A DNA stretch of 64,000 nt from an uncultured Gemmatimonadota bacterium (GCA_902826615.1 CADEFN010000003.1:124001-188000), one strand, 5' to 3'. Shown: positions 17,480 through 27,691, counted from the first letter of the stretch. Notes: generated by a model from the letters alone, not told the origin. Numbers and translations are program-made.

Positions 17480-19300
17480 TTACCGCAGCCCGGCCCGCCG
17501 ACGCAGCGTCCACTCACCGCACAATGCGAGCACGGCGAGGACGAAGAGCCACGGAAAATCCCGGGCGCGGGGGGAGGCACCGGCCACCACGCTCGACCCG
17601 TAAGCACCCGGCCGAACCGTGGGACGACGCGGCAGCAGCTCGGTCGACGGATTCACGATCAGCATGGACGTGCCGCCGGGTGTGGTGATGTCGTAGACCC
17701 CTGCTCCAAGTGGTGGGGAGTCGGCAACAAGGTTGGCGGCGCCAAAGTGCAGTGCGAGTGTGTCCACTTTCGGCGTGTTGCCACGCAGCCGGACGACAGC
17801 TTGCACCACCGAATCGGCGTCGGCGCCACGCCGCCAGCGCATCTGGGCTCCTTCGCGGAGCGCGCCCGCCTCGGGCACGGCAGCGCGCACATCGGAGCGT
17901 TCGCCCGCCAGCCAGTCGAGGGTGCTCCCCCAGACAGCCGTGAAGGCCTCGGCCCCTGCGCCCCCTCGGAAGCGCCAGCGCCAGAATCCCGTCGCACCAG
18001 CCACCACGATGCGGCGAGGGCGCTCCCACCCAACCATCGCCACGCGCCGGTCGAGCCGGCGAGCACGGCGCGTCTCGAGAATCTCGAACGCCGCATCGGA
18101 GGGCATCGCGGCGGCCACTTCGAGGGGTGGAAGTGAGTCCCACGCGGTCCCCGCCAGCACCGTCGCCACCGGCGAGATGGGCGCGCCAGTGGCGAACCAT
18201 TCACCCCCGTTAGGCGCCGGCGGCGCCACGAGGGCCAGTGCCCCGCGCGTGGCGGCGCGAGGCGGCCCAAACAACGCTGTGTCGCCATGCAAAACCACCA
18301 ACGCGGCCTCACGAACGGCGCGACGCACGGCGTCCTCGGAGATGGCGCTCATCGCTCCATCCTCACGCCACTGGCCGGGCATCACCCGGTAGTAGACACG
18401 CGTAGGCAACGCCGCAGTGCCCCGCAGAAGTGCGGCGAGTTCACGGGCGTCGAGATCTGGTGAAGTGGAGACCAGCACCGCCGCGGCCGCCGATCCCACG
18501 TCGATCACCGCCGATGCGGTGTTGTTGCGTGCATCACCGTCCCCGACGCTCTCCACGACGGCGCGCAGCTCACGGTCGCCCTGCGAGCCTCCACCGCGCA
18601 GCGATGGTGCAACAACCTTCAGCGAAATGGTGCGCTCACCAAAGGCTCCCAATGAATCCATCGTCGCGCTCGCCACCGGCCGACCATCGAGCGTGAGCGA
18701 CAAACGCCCTGCGCCGGCACCACCTCCGGCCGCACCAATAGTGACACGCACCTCAACCGTGTCGCCGTCCGACGCCACACGTGGTGCCCGGATTTCCGTC
18801 ACCGCCGCGTCTCGCTGGGGCGACGACTCACTCAGCTCGACTCGCGAGCCGGCTGGCAGCGCGTCGAGAGCCTCGGGATCGTCAATCTCTCCATCGGTGA
18901 ACAACACCAACGGTCGACCGGCCGCGATGGCGCGCTCCGCCACCGCCCGCACCCGCGACGACGCATCGTTGCTGGCCATTCCTCGCACGGCCCGGCGCGA
19001 CGAATCGCCAAAGGCAACTACGGAATCCGGCGACTCCTGGAGAGCGGCCGAAAGCGCCTTCGAAAAACGCGTGGTGTCACCGCCGCGCCCCCAGCTGCTC
19101 GACACATCGAGGGCCACCAGGGGACGCGGCGCTCGTGCCCTCCCCATGGCCGCATTGAGGCCGAGCCCCGCCGCGAGCGTGACGGCGAGCAATCGCAGCC
19201 CGGCCGAAACACGAGACAGCGGTCCACGCAACGTGTCGCGCGGGTACGCAAGGAAGGTCGCAACGCCTCCCAGCGCGAGAGCTATGAGCCAAAGGAGCAT
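17480..19300 (-). CDS. Large membrane-anchored protein with VWA-like N-terminal region
   Basis: 606 residues. Two N-terminal membrane segments (MLLWLIALALGGVATFLAYP and a second at about 35-52) and one near the C-terminus (FPWLFVLAVLALCGEW). After the second helix, VALDVSSSWGRGG and VLFTDGEIDDPEAL look like a degenerate von Willebrand A fold. Beta-rich modules and a possible glutamine-amidotransferase-like segment follow. This resembles the Bat/aerotolerance-type membrane proteins of diderm bacteria, but I cannot assign a function. It lies between the M23 peptidase and ftsY genes. Confidence 0.6.
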   Translation of the reverse strand: MLLWLIALALGGVATFLAYPRDTLRGPLSRVSAGLRLLAVTLAAGLGLNAAMGRARAPRPLVALDVSSSWGRGGDTTRFSKALSAALQESPDSVVAFGDSSRRAVRGMASNDASSRVRAVAERAIAAGRPLVLFTDGEIDDPEALDALPAGSRVELSESSPQRDAAVTEIRAPRVASDGDTVEVRVTIGAAGGGAGAGRLSLTLDGRPVASATMDSLGAFGERTISLKVVAPSLRGGGSQGDRELRAVVESVGDGDARNNTASAVIDVGSAAAAVLVSTSPDLDARELAALLRGTAALPTRVYYRVMPGQWREDGAMSAISEDAVRRAVREAALVVLHGDTALFGPPRAATRGALALVAPPAPNGGEWFATGAPISPVATVLAGTAWDSLPPLEVAAAMPSDAAFEILETRRARRLDRRVAMVGWERPRRIVVAGATGFWRWRFRGGAGAEAFTAVWGSTLDWLAGERSDVRAAVPEAGALREGAQMRWRRGADADSVVQAVVRLRGNTPKVDTLALHFGAANLVADSPPLGAGVYDITTPGGTSMLIVNPSTELLPRRPTVRPGAYGSSVVAGASPRARDFPWLFVLAVLALCGEWTLRRRAGLR

Positions 19301-19339
19301 GTAAACGGGATTACGCCACGAGGCGTGGTGATGATGCCA

Positions 19340-20587
19340 TTACTCGGGCGGAATCCGCGTGCTGTCTGCGGAGGCCCGATCGAGCAACGCAAACATGCCA
19401 TCTCGCGCAAGCGCAAACGAGGGGCGGAGGTCAGCAGAAATCGGATCGCCACTCCGGTTGCTCAGCGCGACGCCGGGGTTTTGCTGGACTCCGTTCACGA
19501 GGATTTCAAAGTGCAGGTGGGGGGCGGTCGCCAGGCCGGTCATTCCGACGTAGCCAATGGTCTCGCCAATGCCGACCCGCGTCCCTCGCTGCACCCCGCG
19601 GGCAAAGGCCCGCAGGTGGCCGTACCGACTGACCATCCCATTCGGGTGGCGCACGTCGATGACATTGCCAAAACCACTCATTCGCCCCGCGGTGACCACC
19701 TGGCCGTCGCCGATGCTACGCACCGGAGTCCCCGACGCGGCCGCGTAGTCGGTGCCCTTGTGGCTGCGAAAGACCCCCAGAATGGGATGCCGCCTCATAC
19801 CAAACACGGACGAAATGCGGCGGAATTCCAGAGGAGCTCGCAAAAAGGCGGCTTGCATCGAGCGACCACTTTCGTCGAAGTAGCGCGGCTTGTCGTTCAC
19901 GTCGCCAAAACGCACCACGCGAAGGCGCTCCTTGCCACTCGCGTAGTCCACCGCCAGCACCGTTCCGATTCGTGTGGCCCCGGTGGAGGTGCTCCGGCGT
20001 TCCACGAGCACCCGAAATTCATCGCCTGGCTGGAGGTCACGGCTCATGTCGAGACGGTATTCAAAGACGTCGGCCACATTCCAGGCGAGTTCCGAGCGAG
20101 CCTCACGCGGCAACGAACGACCCCCGGCGTCGAAGGCATCGTAGAGGTTCGACTGAATGGTGCCTTCGACGACCATGGTATCCGTCGTCCACGGAATGCG
20201 CTCCTCTTCGGCGCTCCAGGTGCCGTCCATCCGGGTGAGGCGCACTCGGCGATCGACCCCCAGGTGCAGCACAATTTCCGATGGCACCGAGTCGGGGCCA
20301 CGCACCGTGATGCGCATCCCCGCGCGCAGTCTGCGATGATCGATACCCGGAGCGGCTTCGAGGGCACGCCGCACTTCGTCGTCACTCATCCCGCTGCGGC
20401 CAAGCAGCGCGGTGATGGTCTCACCACTACCTAACGAATCGATGCGTTCGCGTCGGGGTGGTGGCACCCGGCCTGTCAGCACCTCTCCGGGGCGCGGGCG
20501 CGGTTTAGGTCGCATGACAGCAATGGCGCCCCCCGCGAGAAGCGCCACTGTGACATACAACCATACCCGGCCTGCGGCACGGTTCAA
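19340..20587 (-). CDS. Membrane-anchored M23 family metallopeptidase
   Basis: 415 residues. N-terminal anchor ([17 protein letters not shown]), a LysM/OapA-like module ([20 protein letters not shown] ... LRAGMRI), an intermediate domain, and a C-terminal LytM/M23 domain. Zinc-site motifs HKGTDYAA and HLHFEI are intact, so an active peptidoglycan endopeptidase is expected. The best start is TTG at 20587, overlapping the ftsZ stop by four bases; the next ATG (residue 25) would remove the anchor. Coupling to ftsZ suggests a role in septal cell-wall hydrolysis (inference). Confidence 0.85.
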   Translation of the reverse strand: MNRAAGRVWLYVTVALLAGGAIAVMRPKPRPRPGEVLTGRVPPPRRERIDSLGSGETITALLGRSGMSDDEVRRALEAAPGIDHRRLRAGMRITVRGPDSVPSEIVLHLGVDRRVRLTRMDGTWSAEEERIPWTTDTMVVEGTIQSNLYDAFDAGGRSLPREARSELAWNVADVFEYRLDMSRDLQPGDEFRVLVERRSTSTGATRIGTVLAVDYASGKERLRVVRFGDVNDKPRYFDESGRSMQAAFLRAPLEFRRISSVFGMRRHPILGVFRSHKGTDYAAASGTPVRSIGDGQVVTAGRMSGFGNVIDVRHPNGMVSRYGHLRAFARGVQRGTRVGIGETIGYVGMTGLATAPHLHFEILVNGVQQNPGVALSNRSGDPISADLRPSFALARDGMFALLDRASADSTRIPPE

Positions 20588-21792
20588 TCCATCTGCCTCC
20601 GAATGAAGGTCGGGATGTCGAGATCCTCGATCTGCCCCTGCGGCTTGACCGGCTGGCTGAGCGGCTGGCTTACCGGGACCGGCTTTGGCACGGCCGACCC
20701 ACCAGACTGGCGCTGCACCGGAATCGGCTGCCTGACCGGCTGCGGGATGCGTCCGGTATTGATCGGAATCACCGTTGGCTTGCCGGTCGGGTACGAGTTT
20801 GGCACCGCGATGGTCGTTGTGCTGTGACCCAGCGCGCGGTCGAAGCCGGTGGCAATGACGGTCACCCGGATTTCGCCCTGCATGGCGGGCTCGTGCACAG
20901 CGCCGAAGATGATTTCGGCCTCGTCGCCGGCGGCATCGTGGACAATCTCCGAGATCTGCGTCACTTCGCCCAGCGTGAGGTCACCGCCGCCCGTGATGTT
21001 GAGCAGCACCCCCGACGACCCGGCAATCGAAATGTTGTCGAGGAGGGGCGAGGCGATGGCCTGCTGCGCGGCTTCCATGGCGCGGTTTTCTCCGCGCCCG
21101 ATCCCCGTCCCCATCAGCGCCGATCCACCGTTCTGCATGACGGTCCGCACGTCGGCAAAGTCGACGTTGACGAGCCCCGTCCGCGAGATGAGTGTGGAAA
21201 TACCCTGCGTGGCATGGAGAAGGACTTCGTCGGCCTTCTTGAGCGCATCCTGGAAGGGGATCCCCTTGCCGACCACCGCGAGCAGACGTTCGTTAGGCAC
21301 CACGATCATCGTATCGACGTGGCTGCGCATCTCCTGAATTCCGCTCTCCGCCTGGCGCATGCGCTTTTTCCCTTCGAACACGAAGGGCTTGGTCACAATG
21401 CCAACCGTGAGCGCGCCGGCTTCTCGCGCCAGCTCCGCCACGATCGGCGCCGCTCCGGTTCCGGTGCCGCCACCCATACCGCAGGTGACAAACACGAGGT
21501 CGGCGTTGGTGAGGACTCGCGACACCTCATCGCGATTCTCCTCGATGGCCTGGCGCCCGATCTCGGGTCGCGCGCCGGCACCAAGGCCTCGCGTGAGCTT
21601 CTTGCCGATCTGGATCTTCACATCCGACTTCGACGACAGCAGCGTCTGCGAGTCGGTGTTGATCGAGATGAACTCGACGCCCTCGAGATGTTCGTCGATC
21701 ATTCGATTCACCGCATTCCCACCACCACCACCGACCCCCACCACCTTCATACGGGCGTTCTGGGTCGCGTTCTCCTCGAACTCGAAAGTCAT
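20584..21792 (-). CDS. ftsZ: Cell division GTPase FtsZ
   Basis: Tubulin homologue forming the Z-ring. 402 residues from the ATG at 21792 ([20 protein letters not shown]), preceded by a GAGGTG ribosome site; the frame extends to 22011 but the extra part is leader. GTP-binding motifs: [10 protein letters not shown] (19-28) and the tubulin signature GGGTGTG (107-113). A Pro/Gln-rich linker leads to the C-terminal conserved peptide DIPTFIRRQ that binds FtsA and other partners. A hairpin terminator separates it from ftsA, so it is likely transcribed from its own promoter. Confidence 0.98.
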   Translation of the reverse strand: MTFEFEENATQNARMKVVGVGGGGGNAVNRMIDEHLEGVEFISINTDSQTLLSSKSDVKIQIGKKLTRGLGAGARPEIGRQAIEENRDEVSRVLTNADLVFVTCGMGGGTGTGAAPIVAELAREAGALTVGIVTKPFVFEGKKRMRQAESGIQEMRSHVDTMIVVPNERLLAVVGKGIPFQDALKKADEVLLHATQGISTLISRTGLVNVDFADVRTVMQNGGSALMGTGIGRGENRAMEAAQQAIASPLLDNISIAGSSGVLLNITGGGDLTLGEVTQISEIVHDAAGDEAEIIFGAVHEPAMQGEIRVTVIATGFDRALGHSTTTIAVPNSYPTGKPTVIPINTGRIPQPVRQPIPVQRQSGGSAVPKPVPVSQPLSQPVKPQGQIEDLDIPTFIRRQMD

Positions 21793-21888
21793 TGGCACGC
21801 GGGACACCTCAATTTCCGAGGGGATTGATCGAACGATGCGGATCGACTCGATGTTCGCGGCGGTGCGAGCACTCGTTGAGTCGGGCAG

Positions 21889-21894
21889 AATATA
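21889..21894 (-). promoter_or_regulatory. Candidate -10 element upstream of ftsZ
   Basis: TATATT on the minus strand, about 97 bases upstream of the ftsZ ATG and downstream of the ftsA terminator, in a locally AT-richer stretch. No convincing -35 box sits at 16-18 bases. The same stretch reads TATAAT on the plus strand, so direction is uncertain. Confidence 0.3.
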
Positions 21895-21951
21895 ATGCGA
21901 ACTGCTCGATAAGAAACGTGTGACAGTGAGCAATCGCTGAGCAACAGACAA

Positions 21952-21984
21952 AAGCGGCACACTCATCACGTGAGTGCGCCGCTT
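21952..21984 (-). terminator. Hairpin terminator between ftsA and ftsZ
   Basis: Inverted repeat AAGCGGC-A-CACTCA / TGAGTG-C-GCCGCTT with a five-base loop and one A-C mismatch. On the minus strand the stem is followed by TTTTGTC. It would end the long rsmH-ftsA transcript before ftsZ, or attenuate it. Confidence 0.7.
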
Positions 21985-22062
21985 CTCCACATTTCCCCTG
22001 CGAAAGATCATGTTTTTGATGAGCCTAACGATGATCGGCGCATCAGAACCGGTCTCACCTCA

Positions 22063-23316
22063 TCAAAAGAAGTCCTGCAACCATGTCTTTACCCGCTGAG
22101 CCAACTTATCCACATTGGGTGCATTGAGCCGCTTCGCACCCGTCGACGCCGCGCCAAGTGCCAGCCGATTGGCCGCATACAGCGTGAGACCAGCCGCTGT
22201 CGCAAATCGCGGCGCTTCCACGGCGTCCACCAGCCCGCTCAGGTTCTCGGACGGCACACCCACCCGTACACCGGTGCCAAACACCTCGGCCGCGAGTTCG
22301 GCCACACCCGGGTGCGCCGCAACGCCACCGGTCAGCACCACACCGGCACTCAGCCGCGTGGCGAATCCGGCTTCTTCGATGTCGCGCAGCACGAGGGTCA
22401 GGATCTCGTCCACACGCTGGTGGATGATGTGCGCCAGCAGCTCTCGCGGAATCTGACGGTCCCCCTGCGCCACCGTACTCGGCAGAGAAATCACCTCAGC
22501 CGGGTCCACGAGTGGCTCGTACGCGCAGCCGTACCGCTCCTTGATACGTTCGGCGTCCGTTTGCGTGAGACCGAGCCCGTGGACGATGTCGCTGGTGACG
22601 TTGTTGCCGCCGAGTGCCACGGTACCAAGATGCCGGATCTTGGCCTCGTGAAAGACCGCGATGTCGGTGGTTCCGGCGCCCATTTCGATCACGGCCACAC
22701 CGAGCTCACGTTCGTCGTCGGTGAGGACCGCCATGGCGCTGGCGAGGGGCTCCACCACCAGCTCGGCCACACGATACCCTGCGCGCTCAACGGCCTTGCG
22801 CAGATTGGTCGCCGGTGAGCTCCCGATGGTGACGAGATACATCTCGGTCTCGAGACGAGTCCCGATCATGCCGACCGGATCGCGCACACCTTCGCTTTTG
22901 TCGACCATGTACTCCTGCGGGATGGCATGCAGAAGCTCGCGATCGGGGGCAATGGACTGCGCACGAGCGACCGCGTTCACGCGGTCCACGTCGGCGCGGG
23001 AAATCTCCTCGCTCGCCACGGCGACGATGCCCTTGCTGGTCATCGCCTGGATATGCTCACCGGTAATCCCGACGTAACAGGCATCCACCTTCGCGCCTGC
23101 CATTTGCTCGGCATCGCTCAGCGCCTTCTTGATGGACTGCGTGGTTTCCTCGATGTCTGCCACGACGCCGCGTCGCAGTCCCGTGGTACGGGCCTGCCCA
23201 AGTCCGAGGACCTTGATGCCGGGGCGCCTGGGCAGGTCGCCCACGACTTCACCGATAATCGCCGTTGTTTTTTGCGAACCGATATCGAGACCGGCGACGA
23301 GGCGCTCAGAGTTCAT
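22063..23316 (-). CDS. ftsA: Cell division protein FtsA
   Basis: Actin-fold protein that tethers FtsZ to the membrane. 417 residues. Phosphate-1 motif GLDIGSQKTTAIIGEV at the N-terminus, the SHS2/1C domain after it, and the adenosine motif VVLTGGVAAHPGVAELA. The last residues (KLAQRVKTWLQDFF) form the amphipathic membrane-targeting helix. The ATG overlaps the ftsQ stop by four bases. The 270 bases to ftsZ hold a terminator and one GCCTAACG motif at 22023-22030. Confidence 0.96.
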   Translation of the reverse strand: MNSERLVAGLDIGSQKTTAIIGEVVGDLPRRPGIKVLGLGQARTTGLRRGVVADIEETTQSIKKALSDAEQMAGAKVDACYVGITGEHIQAMTSKGIVAVASEEISRADVDRVNAVARAQSIAPDRELLHAIPQEYMVDKSEGVRDPVGMIGTRLETEMYLVTIGSSPATNLRKAVERAGYRVAELVVEPLASAMAVLTDDERELGVAVIEMGAGTTDIAVFHEAKIRHLGTVALGGNNVTSDIVHGLGLTQTDAERIKERYGCAYEPLVDPAEVISLPSTVAQGDRQIPRELLAHIIHQRVDEILTLVLRDIEEAGFATRLSAGVVLTGGVAAHPGVAELAAEVFGTGVRVGVPSENLSGLVDAVEAPRFATAAGLTLYAANRLALGAASTGAKRLNAPNVDKLAQRVKTWLQDFF

Positions 23317-24026
23317 GGGAGGCGGGCGATGACTTGGTCCTTGAAGCGCAGGTCGAGTTCCGCGGGCGTAATGCCTCGAGCGGCGAGGTCGCGCTGCACA
23401 GAAGATAGCTCGTCAAAACGTTCGGCGCCGACACCACGCATGGCCCGCACCGGCACCTGGAGGAGCAGGATACGCAATTCGTTGTTCTCGACGCGGCGGA
23501 TCTCGCTCACCCGGTTGTACATCTCGCGGTTGGCCGCCTTGAGATCGGCGAGGAGACGGAAAACGGCGGTGTCAGCACGGTCCACCACCGGGAGATCAGG
23601 GAAGGTACGCGACGGATCGATGGGAAGCGCTCGTCCCCCCTCTTCGTAGGCACGCATGCCGTCACGCGCCGGCACCAGGGCAATCGGCTCGTTCTCGGTG
23701 ACGTCCACCACCAGCTTGCTTGGCAGCGAGCGACGAATGTGCGCGGTTTGCACCTGTGGGTGTCGCTCGACCCGTTTTTCGAGCGCGTCAATCGAGCCCC
23801 AGATGGAATAGAGGGTGTCGATGCCAAGTCGCGCGACGACATCGCTCTGCTTGAGGTACCGTGCACCGCGCACCTCGACATCATGCACCCGGAAAAACGC
23901 CAGCTGACGCCCCCACCAGGGCACGGTGAAGAACATGAGCACCAGGAACACCAGCACACCCGGCACAAGGCGTGCGCGCCATGGACCACGTGGCGTGGCG
24001 TCGAGCGGCGTGGTGGCGGCGGTCAC
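23313..24026 (-). CDS. ftsQ: Cell division protein FtsQ/DivIB
   Basis: Bitopic divisome protein linking early and late division proteins. 237 residues: a short cytoplasmic tail, one transmembrane helix (LVPGVLVFLVLMFFTVPWW), a POTRA domain beginning FFRVHDVEVRGARYLKQSDV, then the FtsQ beta domain. Start is GTG at 24026, overlapping the murC stop (GTGA). Function rests on the POTRA domain and its position between murC and ftsA. Confidence 0.9.
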   Translation of the reverse strand: MTAATTPLDATPRGPWRARLVPGVLVFLVLMFFTVPWWGRQLAFFRVHDVEVRGARYLKQSDVVARLGIDTLYSIWGSIDALEKRVERHPQVQTAHIRRSLPSKLVVDVTENEPIALVPARDGMRAYEEGGRALPIDPSRTFPDLPVVDRADTAVFRLLADLKAANREMYNRVSEIRRVENNELRILLLQVPVRAMRGVGAERFDELSSVQRDLAARGITPAELDLRFKDQVIARLP

Positions 24027-25405
24027 GTGCCGCGGCTCGTTAGGCGACCGAGCAACTCGCCACCCGTTCGGGTGATGTCGCCCGCGCCGAGCGTAAGGAC
24101 CACATCGCCCTCGCGCACCAGGGCATGCAGTCCCTCGGCCAGCTGATCCCGTGTGCCACGCCAGTCGGGCGCATGACCACGCCGCGTCATGGCCGAGGCA
24201 ATCAGCTCGGCCGACACACCCGGGATGGCAATCTCCCGAGCCGGATAGATTTCGGTGAGACAGGCAACGTCCGCCGTGGCGAGCGCCGCGCCGAAGTCAT
24301 CTGCGAAGTCGCGCGTCCGCGTGTAAAGATGCGGCTGAAAGGCGGCCACCAGACGGCGCCCCGGATATGCGTCTCGCGCCGCCAATAGTGTGGCGGCCAC
24401 CTCGGTGGGATGGTGCGCGTAGTCATCCACCACCACGACACCCGCCGCCTCCCCAAGGCGCTGGAAACGCCGCTCGACACCGGTAAAGCCCTGAAGACCG
24501 TCACGCATCGCGTCCAGCGACACGCCTAACGCCAGTCCTGCACCGATAGCCGCCAGGGCGTTTCGCACATTGTGCAACCCCGGCACCTGCAGCACGACAT
24601 CGCCCAGGCATTCGCCATCGAAGGTCACGGCAACAGCGCTGCGACCATCGCCGAGCGGAGTCACCTCCCCGCGCAGCCGCAAGCGCGTGCTGGTGAGGCC
24701 GTAGCGCAGGACTTCGGCGCCGGACGTCAGCGTCAGCGACGCGGCGCCAGGATCGTCGTCGCACAGCACGATGGTGCGCGCCGGCGCGGCAAAGGTCTCG
24801 AAGGTCGCGCGGATGTCATCGAGATCGCGGTAGATGTCGAGATGATCCGCTTCGACGTTGGTCACCACCGCCACCGTGGGCCGGAGGGCAAGAAAGGAGC
24901 GATCGTATTCGTCGGCTTCGACGACAAACACATTGCTGCTCCCGAACTTCAGATTCCCGTTCCAGCGTCCAACGCGTCCACCGGCCACGCCGGTCGGCGC
25001 CTGGCCGGCAGCATGCAGTGCTTCGGTAGTCATCACCGTGGTGGTCGTTTTTCCGTGCGTGCCGGCCACGGCCACCACCACACCATCGTTGACTGCTTCA
25101 CCCAGCGCCTCGGCGCGCCGTATCACCGGAATCCCGGCTGCGTGCGCCGCCATGATCTCGGGATGATCCTTGGGCATGGCCGAGGTCACGACCAGGGCAC
25201 GCACGCCGTCGACATGCGTCGCATCGTGCCCCACGCGGGCCGGGATTCCCAGTCGCTCCAGATCGGCCAGCCCACCCGACGCACCATCGCACCCCGTGAC
25301 CGAGACACCACGGCGCATGAAGAGTTCAGCGAGGGCACTCATCCCCGCCCCGCCAATGCCCACAAAATGCACCGGCCGCCGATCATGAAGGTCGAGTAGC
25401 GTCAT
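24023..25405 (-). CDS. murC: UDP-N-acetylmuramate-L-alanine ligase
   Basis: Adds L-Ala to UDP-MurNAc. 460 residues with the Mur ligase fold: N-terminal Rossmann domain (FVGIGGAGMSALAEL), ATP loop GTHGKTTTT (from residue 115), EADEYDRSFL, and the C-terminal ligase domain with DDYAHHPTEV. The HH-containing motif and N-terminal GxGGxGM distinguish it from MurD/E/F. Followed directly by ftsQ with overlap. In many bacteria murB and ddl come next; they are missing here. Confidence 0.97.
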   Translation of the reverse strand: MTLLDLHDRRPVHFVGIGGAGMSALAELFMRRGVSVTGCDGASGGLADLERLGIPARVGHDATHVDGVRALVVTSAMPKDHPEIMAAHAAGIPVIRRAEALGEAVNDGVVVAVAGTHGKTTTTVMTTEALHAAGQAPTGVAGGRVGRWNGNLKFGSSNVFVVEADEYDRSFLALRPTVAVVTNVEADHLDIYRDLDDIRATFETFAAPARTIVLCDDDPGAASLTLTSGAEVLRYGLTSTRLRLRGEVTPLGDGRSAVAVTFDGECLGDVVLQVPGLHNVRNALAAIGAGLALGVSLDAMRDGLQGFTGVERRFQRLGEAAGVVVVDDYAHHPTEVAATLLAARDAYPGRRLVAAFQPHLYTRTRDFADDFGAALATADVACLTEIYPAREIAIPGVSAELIASAMTRRGHAPDWRGTRDQLAEGLHALVREGDVVLTLGAGDITRTGGELLGRLTSRGT

Positions 25406-25414
25406 GTATCAAAT

Positions 25415-26533
25415 CTACGCGGACGCCGCGCCCCCGATGGGAGGTGGGAGGAGCAACGCCAGCCGGGTCGCAATGCGCGCCGATGCATCAGGAATGGCGC
25501 GTGCAAACGCAGACGCGCTCGCCGCGGCAAGACGGGCCGGATCGGCCGCCAGGGACCGGACGTATTGATCGATCCCAGCCGCCGATGCATCGCGCTCGGC
25601 CACCCAGGTGGCGGCACCAACAGACGCCAACGCCTTCGCATTGATGGTCTGATGATCGGCAGCCGCCGTGGGAAGCGGGACAAGGAACATGGGAATGCCC
25701 CAGGCGCAGAGCTCGGCGGTGGTCATGGCACCGGCGCGAGCCACTGCCACGTCTGCGGCCGCGTAGGCCTCGGTAATCGGCGCCAGATAGGGCCGCACGC
25801 GGATCCGGTGCCCCTCGCGCGCCGCAAAGCGCTCGAAGTGTGCCTTGCCGGTACCCCAGATAAGTCCCACGTGGTCCGGAAGACCACGCGTGACCCAGGC
25901 TTCGACCAGCGCATTCAATGCCGCCGATCCCTGCGAGCCACCAAAGGCCAGCACCACCAGACGCACGTCAGACCCGAATCCCCACAGGGTGCGTGCCGCC
26001 TCTCGATCAGGGCGCTGGGCCGGGGGTGGTTCGATGGGGTTGCCTAACGCCACTGCACGCGCGCGGGCGCTGGCGGGCAACGCGGCGACGGCCTCGGGAA
26101 AGCCGACGTAGAGCTCACGCGCCCAGCGGGAAAACCATCGCACCGTCGCCCCCGGCGCGGCGTTCTGCTCCTGCATCACATACGGCACGCGGTACGACAG
26201 CGCGTAGGCCAGCGTCGCGCCCGACGCATAACCACCCGTGGCAACCACCAGCGCGGGTTCGTCAGACTCGGACAATGCGGCAACCGCACGAACACCCTGC
26301 ACCAGACTCGCGGCCGTTTTCCAGTTTTTCCACGGGGCCCGCCGATAGAGCGGATGCAAGTCCAGGAGCGTGAATGGAAAACCGGTGCCTGGCAAGACGT
26401 CCCGCTCGATCCCCCGCTGCGCACCAATGAAGTATGGCCGCACATCCGGCCGCGTCTTCACGAGCGCGCGTGCAATCGCCAGGGCGGGATACAAATGCCC
26501 CCCAGTGCCTCCCCCCGTAAACAGCACTCGCAC
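25415..26533 (-). CDS. murG: UDP-GlcNAc transferase MurG (lipid II synthesis)
   Basis: GT-B glycosyltransferase that adds GlcNAc to lipid I at the inner membrane. 372 residues. N-terminal GGGTGGHLYPALAIA, the donor-site loop FGGSQGSAALN, and AGAMTTAELCAWGIPMFLVPLPTAAADHQ carrying the UDP-GlcNAc-binding Glu and the conserved LVPxPxAxxDHQ motif. The GTG start directly abuts the TAA stop of ftsW. Confidence 0.97.
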   Translation of the reverse strand: MRVLFTGGGTGGHLYPALAIARALVKTRPDVRPYFIGAQRGIERDVLPGTGFPFTLLDLHPLYRRAPWKNWKTAASLVQGVRAVAALSESDEPALVVATGGYASGATLAYALSYRVPYVMQEQNAAPGATVRWFSRWARELYVGFPEAVAALPASARARAVALGNPIEPPPAQRPDREAARTLWGFGSDVRLVVLAFGGSQGSAALNALVEAWVTRGLPDHVGLIWGTGKAHFERFAAREGHRIRVRPYLAPITEAYAAADVAVARAGAMTTAELCAWGIPMFLVPLPTAAADHQTINAKALASVGAATWVAERDASAAGIDQYVRSLAADPARLAAASASAFARAIPDASARIATRLALLLPPPIGGAASA

Positions 26534-27691
26534 TTAGACGGGCGCAGTCAGAGGATCGGTCGCGGCCACACCGTACACACGCTCCCTTCGGCTGCCGATG
26601 TTCACCAGGATCCCGGTCACCAGGAAGGTGATCACCAGGTTCGACCGACCGTTGGAGAAAAACGGAAGCGTCAAACCCGTATTCGGAAGCAGGTTCACGA
26701 CCACGCCGATGTGCACGTACGCCGTGATAGCCACCGTGGCGGTGAGGCCGACGGCGATCAGTTGCAGAAAAGGCGACGTCGCTCTGCGGGCAATGCGAAA
26801 TCCCAGCCACGTCCAGGTCGCAAAGGCCAGCACAACCAGGGTCATGCCGATCAGTCCCCATTCCTCGCCAACGGTCGACGCAATGAAGTCGTCCATGCCC
26901 ATGGGCACCCACCCGTATTGCTGCATTCCCTGCCCGAAGCCTCGCCCCGTGAGCCCCCCTGAGCCCACCGCAATCATCGACTGGGTCTGCTGATACGACA
27001 GCTCACTCGGCGCACCATCCGCGCCCAGAAAGGCCTGAATACGATTCCAGGCGTACGGCCGCTTCTGCAGTTCGTGCATAACGACTACGGACGCGCCGGC
27101 CCCGAGCACGACAAAGTGTCCGATGCGCACTCCGGCGGCGAACAGCACGATCCCCATCAGCAGCACGAACATGAAGCCCATCGAGAGATCGGGTTGCAGA
27201 AACGCGGTTGCCGTCAGGCCCCCGATCACCAGGAGGAACGTCGGCATGCCCTGCGAGAGGCGCCGCATCTTGTCCCCCTTCTTCAGCACCAGCATCGCCG
27301 TCCAGACCACGACCGCAATCTTGGCGAGTTCGGCAGGCTGCACCGATCCCCCAAAGAGGAAACGCCGGCTCCCGAGATGCCATTTGCCGATTCCCGGCAC
27401 CAGCGTCAGAGCCATCAGCACGATCGAGGCGATCATCAGCGGCCAGGCGAGGCGTTCGAGTCGTGAGGCATCCACCTTGGCCGCGATCATGAAGACCACC
27501 ACCCCAACGGCTACGCCACTCAGCTGCTTCACAAAGTAGGCGTACGGCGGGGCATCTTCCGAAAGCGCGATGAGTGCGCTGGCGCTGAACAGCGTGGCCA
27601 GGCCGAACACCATCAGCACCGCCGACACCAGGATCAATGCGCGCGCTTCGAGCCCCATGGCCCATCGCTCACGATACTCGGTGCCGCTCAT
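26534..27691 (-). CDS. ftsW: SEDS-family septal peptidoglycan polymerase FtsW
   Basis: 385-residue polytopic membrane protein with about ten helices. Family motifs: GKWHLGSRRFLFGGSVQPAELAK, FLQPDLSMGF (catalytic Asp region), AWNRIQAFLGAD, QQTQSMIAVGSGGLTGRGFGQG, DFIASTVGEEWGLIG, and NLLPNTGLTLPFFSNGRSN near the end. Its place inside the mur/fts cluster next to murD and ftsI favours FtsW over RodA. Confidence 0.95.
   Translation of the reverse strand: MSGTEYRERWAMGLEARALILVSAVLMVFGLATLFSASALIALSEDAPPYAYFVKQLSGVAVGVVVFMIAAKVDASRLERLAWPLMIASIVLMALTLVPGIGKWHLGSRRFLFGGSVQPAELAKIAVVVWTAMLVLKKGDKMRRLSQGMPTFLLVIGGLTATAFLQPDLSMGFMFVLLMGIVLFAAGVRIGHFVVLGAGASVVVMHELQKRPYAWNRIQAFLGADGAPSELSYQQTQSMIAVGSGGLTGRGFGQGMQQYGWVPMGMDDFIASTVGEEWGLIGMTLVVLAFATWTWLGFRIARRATSPFLQLIAVGLTATVAITAYVHIGVVVNLLPNTGLTLPFFSNGRSNLVITFLVTGILVNIGSRRERVYGVAATDPLTAPV

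Noticed and set aside
19314-19326. Small inverted repeat CCACG-AGG-CGTGG between the M23 and VWA-like genes
   Set aside because: Only five pairs and no T tract; not convincing as a terminator or operator.
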